A DNA stretch of 64,000 nucleotides, from contig QCDO01000005.1 in NCBI GenBank assembly GCA_003278735.1, forward strand, positions 1-64,000. The letters are read 5' to 3'. The position numbers were made by a program, and so were the translations under genes. The first letter of the stretch is position 1; each line of letters starts with the position of its first letter. The notes beneath the pieces are model-generated. The model worked only from the letters and a program-made list of their open reading frames with translations. It did no database searches and was not told where the DNA came from. This DNA comes from Prochlorococcus sp. AG-355-J09 (GTDB taxonomy: Bacteria > Cyanobacteriota > Cyanobacteriia > PCC-6307 > Cyanobiaceae). Of this stretch, positions 60,478 through 64,000 are shown one piece after another.

Positions 60478-61374
60478 ATGTCATTAAAATTAGACGGTAA
60501 AAAATTATCTCTTGAAATTGAGGAAAGATTAACAGACTATATCTCTAGTAATAAATCAATTGCAAAAAGAGCTCCCGGTTTAGCTGTTATAAGAATAGGT
60601 GAAGACCCCGCGAGCGGTGTTTACGTTAATAACAAGGAAAAAGCATGTTCAAGGATTGGAATAAAGAGCTTTATCTTTCATCTAAAAGATAGTGTAGAGC
60701 AAAAAGAAGTTGAACAATTAATAATCAAACTTAATTCTGATAAAGATATTGATGGAATGTTACTACAACTTCCCATCCCAAAGAAATTTGACGAACAAAA
60801 ACTGATCAGTAATATTAATCCAAGCAAAGATGTGGATGGTCTAAATGAGATAAACATCGGCAAACTAGTAAAAAATGAGCCTGCGATGAGATCATGCACT
60901 CCAGCAGGAATTATTAATTTATTAAGATCCCAAAATATTCAAATTGAAGGTAAGAAAATTGTAGTTATAGGAAGAAGTTTGCTTGTTGGGAAACCCCTAT
61001 CGCTTATGTTGTTGAATCTAAATGGCACGGTAACAACTACTCACTCAAAAACATTGAATTTGAATAAAGTTTGTAGAGAAGCAGACATTCTAATTGCGGC
61101 TGCAGGAAAACCCAATCTTGTGGATTCGAGTTTTGTGAAAGAAGGAGCAGTAATTATTGATGTTGGAATACATAGATTAAAAAGTTCCGATAAAAATCAA
61201 ACCAGATTATGTGGAGATGTATTATTAGAAGATGTCATTTCTAAAGTTTTTGCCTACACACCTGTACCAGGAGGTGTTGGACCAATGACAGTAACAATGT
61301 TACTTGTAAATACTATTTTTAGCTGGCAAAAACAATTTGGTTTATCATCAACTCTTAATGACCTTTTGCCATAA
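60478..61374 (+). CDS. folD: Bifunctional methylenetetrahydrofolate dehydrogenase/cyclohydrolase
   Basis: 298 residues, complete Fol[21 protein letters not shown] contains the conserved YVxxKxKxCxxxGI-type active-site segment; [20 protein letters not shown] and [16 protein letters not shown] follow, then the NADP-binding [20 protein letters not shown] and the C-terminal [16 protein letters not shown]. It interconverts methylene-, methenyl- and formyl-THF. It is followed by crtE 37 bases downstream and is probably in the same operon. Confidence 0.97.
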   Translation: MSLKLDGKKLSLEIEERLTDYISSNKSIAKRAPGLAVIRIGEDPASGVYVNNKEKACSRIGIKSFIFHLKDSVEQKEVEQLIIKLNSDKDIDGMLLQLPIPKKFDEQKLISNINPSKDVDGLNEINIGKLVKNEPAMRSCTPAGIINLLRSQNIQIEGKKIVVIGRSLLVGKPLSLMLLNLNGTVTTTHSKTLNLNKVCREADILIAAAGKPNLVDSSFVKEGAVIIDVGIHRLKSSDKNQTRLCGDVLLEDVISKVFAYTPVPGGVGPMTVTMLLVNTIFSWQKQFGLSSTLNDLLP

Positions 61375-61411
61375 ACTCCAAGATGAAATTTTTTTTTACT
61401 AAAGGTATAAA

Positions 61412-62314
61412 ATGACTGAAGTTATAAATAATATTTCTGATTTTGAAAAATATCTTAAAAACACAAAAAAGGTTGTAGAAGAAGCACTTGATTTTTCCTT
61501 GGGCCCTGAGAATCCAGAAATATTGAGAGAATCAATGAGATATTCCCTCTTAGCTGGAGGTAAAAGAATACGTCCAATTTTATGTTTAGCATCTTGTGCA
61601 TTGGCTGGAGGAGAACCCTCTCTTGCAGTACCTACTGCTGTGGCGATAGAAATGATCCATACAATGTCCTTGATTCATGATGATTTGCCCGCCATGGATA
61701 ATGATGACTTGAGGAGAGGTAGGCCGACAAATCATAAAGTATATGGTGACGCAATAGCTATTCTTGCAGGTGATGCTTTACTAACAAGGGCCTTTGAAAT
61801 GGTCTCTTTAAGAAGCCCTGGAGTCGATCCAAATAGATTATTAAATGTAGTTGGAGAATTATCCCTAGTTGCTGGTGCACCAGGCCTTGTCGGCGGACAA
61901 GTTGTTGATTTGGAATGTGAAGGCAAAGAAGTCGACCTTGACACTCTCGAATATATTCATCTTCATAAAACTGGGGCTTTATTAAAGGCTTGCGTAAGAA
62001 CAGGCGCGATGATCGCAGGAGCCAACGAAAAACTATTACAAGCTTTGACAACATATGCAGAGGGAATTGGTTTAGCCTTCCAAATAATAGATGATATTCT
62101 TGATTTAACTTCTAGCAGTGAAAAGCTTGGTAAAACTGCCGGCAAAGATCTATTAGCTGACAAAACTACTTACCCTAAATTACTTGGAATGGAGGAGTCA
62201 AAGAAAAGAGCATTAGATTTAGTTGAAAAAGCAAAAAAAGCAATTGAACCTTGGGGCGCAGATGCAAAGTATTTAATATCGTTAGCCGACTTTATTACAA
62301 ATAGAGACAGATAA
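61412..62314 (+). CDS. crtE: Geranylgeranyl diphosphate synthase
   Basis: 300 residues with the two aspartate-rich motifs of polyprenyl synthases: [19 protein letters not shown] (first, with the longer spacing typical of bacterial and plastid enzymes) and [20 protein letters not shown] (second). The start of the active domain is [20 protein letters not shown]. It makes C20 diphosphate for carotenoids, phytol and quinone tails. It sits between folD and a PAP2-related gene on the plus strand. Confidence 0.94.
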   Translation: MTEVINNISDFEKYLKNTKKVVEEALDFSLGPENPEILRESMRYSLLAGGKRIRPILCLASCALAGGEPSLAVPTAVAIEMIHTMSLIHDDLPAMDNDDLRRGRPTNHKVYGDAIAILAGDALLTRAFEMVSLRSPGVDPNRLLNVVGELSLVAGAPGLVGGQVVDLECEGKEVDLDTLEYIHLHKTGALLKACVRTGAMIAGANEKLLQALTTYAEGIGLAFQIIDDILDLTSSSEKLGKTAGKDLLADKTTYPKLLGMEESKKRALDLVEKAKKAIEPWGADAKYLISLADFITNRDR

Positions 62315-62326
62315 TTATTTTAATTT

Positions 62327-62806
62327 ATGTCTATGTTTTACCCTTTTTTTGATAATTCAGTTCTTTTCTGGAGTATATTATCATGTTTGCTCGCTCAATT
62401 TTTTAAAATTGTATTCAATTTCTTTTCAACTGGAGAGATAAGATTTGGAATTATGTTCGAGACGGGTGGTATGCCCTCAAGTCATTCTGCCTTAATAACT
62501 GGCGCTACATCTGGTATAGGTTATGAATTAGGGTTTGATAGCTCAATATTCGCATTATCAGTTGCTATAGCACTAATAGTTATGTATGACGCTAGTGGTG
62601 TTCGAAAATCAGCTGGGATTCAAGCTGCAGAAATTAATAAACTATCAAAAAAGCTAAAGCCTCAATCAGAATTACTGTTAAAAGAAACCCTAGGTCATAC
62701 AAAAATTGAGGTAATGGTGGGGAGTTTTTTAGGACCATTAATTACTTTGCCAGGAATATTTTTTTTAGGTTCTCCTCTCAAAATATTTGATCTGATAATA
62801 AATTAG
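62327..62806 (+). CDS. PAP2-related (DUF212) membrane protein
   Basis: 159 residues of the DUF212 divergent phosphatidic-acid-phosphatase-like family: FETGGMPSSHSALITGATSG and IALIVMYDASGVRKSAGIQA, with several membrane helices. It starts 12 bases after crtE and is probably co-transcribed, so it might act on prenyl diphosphates, but that is inference. Its last 4 bases overlap the end of the convergent cobB. Confidence 0.85.
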   Translation: MSMFYPFFDNSVLFWSILSCLLAQFFKIVFNFFSTGEIRFGIMFETGGMPSSHSALITGATSGIGYELGFDSSIFALSVAIALIVMYDASGVRKSAGIQAAEINKLSKKLKPQSELLLKETLGHTKIEVMVGSFLGPLITLPGIFFLGSPLKIFDLIIN

Positions 62807-64000
62807 GAATGCTTTGAAAAAGTAATTTGGGTGGCAGCTATAAAGTTTTTTGCCACTTCTGGAGAACTTGGAAAATGTAAGTGAATCCAACTAGCATGTA
62901 ATTTTTTATCAAAAAAGCCTTCATTTTTGTATTCAGTTTTCCAAGATTTAATTTTCCATGGGGATGAAAGTTTCTTCAGATGCTCAGCTTTTCCATAATC
63001 AAGATCAGATAAATTATTTTCAATTTCCCAATAATGAAATTCATGTCCTCTAATTAATTGATTTTGTTTAATGATCGGAGTATCTTTTAAACCTTCAATG
63101 TATCTATAACCTACTGAAAGTTTACTTTTTTTTGATCTAAAAGGTAGGATACCACTCATTTTATGATTATTACCATTTTCATCTTTTATGAATTCTCCTA
63201 AAATCATCATCCCTCCGCACTCAGCATATATAAATCCATTTTTACGAAATTTTCTTAACGAATTTAAGCTTTTTGTAGAGTTACTTATATGATCAGCATA
63301 TTTTTCAGGAAATCCCCCAGGAATAATTAAAGAAGAGGCCTCATTTGGTATTTCATCATCATCATAAATACTCCATGAAATCAATGGTATGCCTATTTCA
63401 CTTAAAAACTCCTTAGTTTCAGGGTATTGAAAATGAAAGATTTTATCTTCTGCAATTGCGATAGGTTTATTTTTGTCTATTTTAAAATCTTTAAAATTGA
63501 CAGAATTAAATATTTTCTTTTGAGGCGATTTCAGGAATTTAATAAGGGAAAATACATCAAGATTTCTTTCGGCAAAATTTGCAAAGTATTGAACATCAAT
63601 TTCTTTTCCATTATCCATAGGAGATATCAAACCTAAATTAGCTTTATTTAAAGTTATTTTTGGATCAGATGGTAAAAAACCAAGAATTTCGATATCTTCA
63701 TTTTTAAAAACTTCTTTGATTAATTTTTTATGTCTATCTGAATTAACGTTGTTAAATATAATTCCTACTATTGACAACTCACAATCGAAATCCCTAAAAC
63801 CTCGAATAGTCGCCAAAAGAGAAGCCACTTGACCTCTAGCATTAACAATAAAAATTATTGGAGCATTGAGAAGTTTAGAGATATTTGCTGTACTGGAATA
63901 GGTTGTTGACCCTAATCCATCAAATAGACCCATTGCTCCTTCTATTAAAGAGAATTCATATTTCAAAGAATATTTAAAAAAACTTTCTTGAACCCATTCC
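62803..64000 (-). CDS. cobB: Cobyrinic acid a,c-diamide synthase (partial, cut by the window edge)
   Basis: The frame is open to the window end: upstream of a TTG at 63966 it reads EWVQESFFKYS before SLIEGAMGLFDGLGST, so the N-terminal third with the P-loop is missing. Present are the dethiobiotin-synthase-like body and the C-terminal glutaminase domain, with SSLIIPGGFPEKYADHI and the Cys nucleophile in FIYAECGGMMILGEFI. The enzyme amidates two carboxyls of cobyrinic acid in B12 synthesis. The true start lies beyond 64000. Confidence 0.92.
   Translation of the reverse strand, partial: EWVQESFFKYSLKYEFSLIEGAMGLFDGLGSTTYSSTANISKLLNAPIIFIVNARGQVASLLATIRGFRDFDCELSIVGIIFNNVNSDRHKKLIKEVFKNEDIEILGFLPSDPKITLNKANLGLISPMDNGKEIDVQYFANFAERNLDVFSLIKFLKSPQKKIFNSVNFKDFKIDKNKPIAIAEDKIFHFQYPETKEFLSEIGIPLISWSIYDDDEIPNEASSLIIPGGFPEKYADHISNSTKSLNSLRKFRKNGFIYAECGGMMILGEFIKDENGNNHKMSGILPFRSKKSKLSVGYRYIEGLKDTPIIKQNQLIRGHEFHYWEIENNLSDLDYGKAEHLKKLSSPWKIKSWKTEYKNEGFFDKKLHASWIHLHFPSSPEVAKNFIAATQITFSKHS

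Noticed and set aside
1-64000. tRNA, rRNA, insertion sequences, phage genes
   Set aside because: No T-loop/acceptor patterns, rRNA-like stretches, transposases, integrases or terminal inverted repeats were noticed on reading. Not tested with a dedicated scanner.

Overview
The window looks like a chromosomal segment of a marine picocyanobacterium, almost certainly high-light Prochlorococcus. The DNA is very AT-rich and tightly packed, and neighbouring genes often overlap by a few bases. It carries photosynthesis and pigment genes (petG, chlI, a lycopene cyclase, crtE, a Psb34-like protein, a cytM-like cytochrome, plastid-lipid-associated/fibrillin proteins). The cyanobacterial sRNA Yfr1 lies between trxA and a GuaB3-type guaB, as I recall it does in Prochlorococcus MED4. 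I see no rRNA, tRNA, CRISPR array, insertion sequence or prophage. The strain cannot be named from the sequence alone.

Layout. 0.1-13.7 kb mixes small unknown proteins with housekeeping enzymes: aminopeptidase N, PurT, a glutathione-peroxidase-like enzyme, a tRNA-dihydrouridine synthase, a DHNA-CoA-type thioesterase, a membrane-tethered Mrr-like nuclease and a MAPEG protein. 13.7-23 kb is a belt of very small, mostly single-membrane-helix or secreted proteins, many only 33-60 residues long, with two fibrillin genes, an OsmC-like protein, a Nif11-type protein and two tandem minus-strand sRNA genes. 23.0-28.7 kb is a zinc-acquisition locus: znuB, zur, znuC, znuA, a COG0523 GTPase and a WD40 protein, with two Zur-box-like palindromes. 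28.9-29.4 kb has no convincing gene but ends in a strong terminator and looks like a structured RNA. 30.4-33.6 kb is an ATP-grasp/alpha-E/transglutaminase operon. 33.8-42.4 kb holds a sugar kinase, an MFS transporter, a DUF1400-type hydrolase and half of a peptide ABC transporter. 42.4-64 kb is dense core metabolism: hom, sufE, a 5-formyl-THF cyclo-ligase, ruvC, chlI, an RNA methyltransferase, cytM, petG, rsmD, hisH, trxA, yfr1, guaB, gyrA, lycopene cyclase, a GH57 enzyme, leuA, an HD phosphohydrolase, folD, crtE, a PAP2-related protein, and cobB cut by the right edge.

How parts work together. The zinc locus reads as one Zur regulon (uptake ATPase, permease and binding protein, plus a putative zinc GTPase chaperone), but zur is encoded antisense between znuC and znuB. 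The lycopene cyclase and crtE serve carotenoid synthesis, chlI chlorophyll synthesis, petG and cytM electron transport.

Most promising for follow-up: (1) two adjacent minus-strand sRNA genes at about 21.78-22.06 kb, one with the doubled GGAAACA loop of the Yfr2 family and the other displaying the Yfr1 core sequence in a hairpin loop; parts of the two are complementary. (2) The interleaved znuC/zur/znuB arrangement. (3) The structured 28.9-29.4 kb region.
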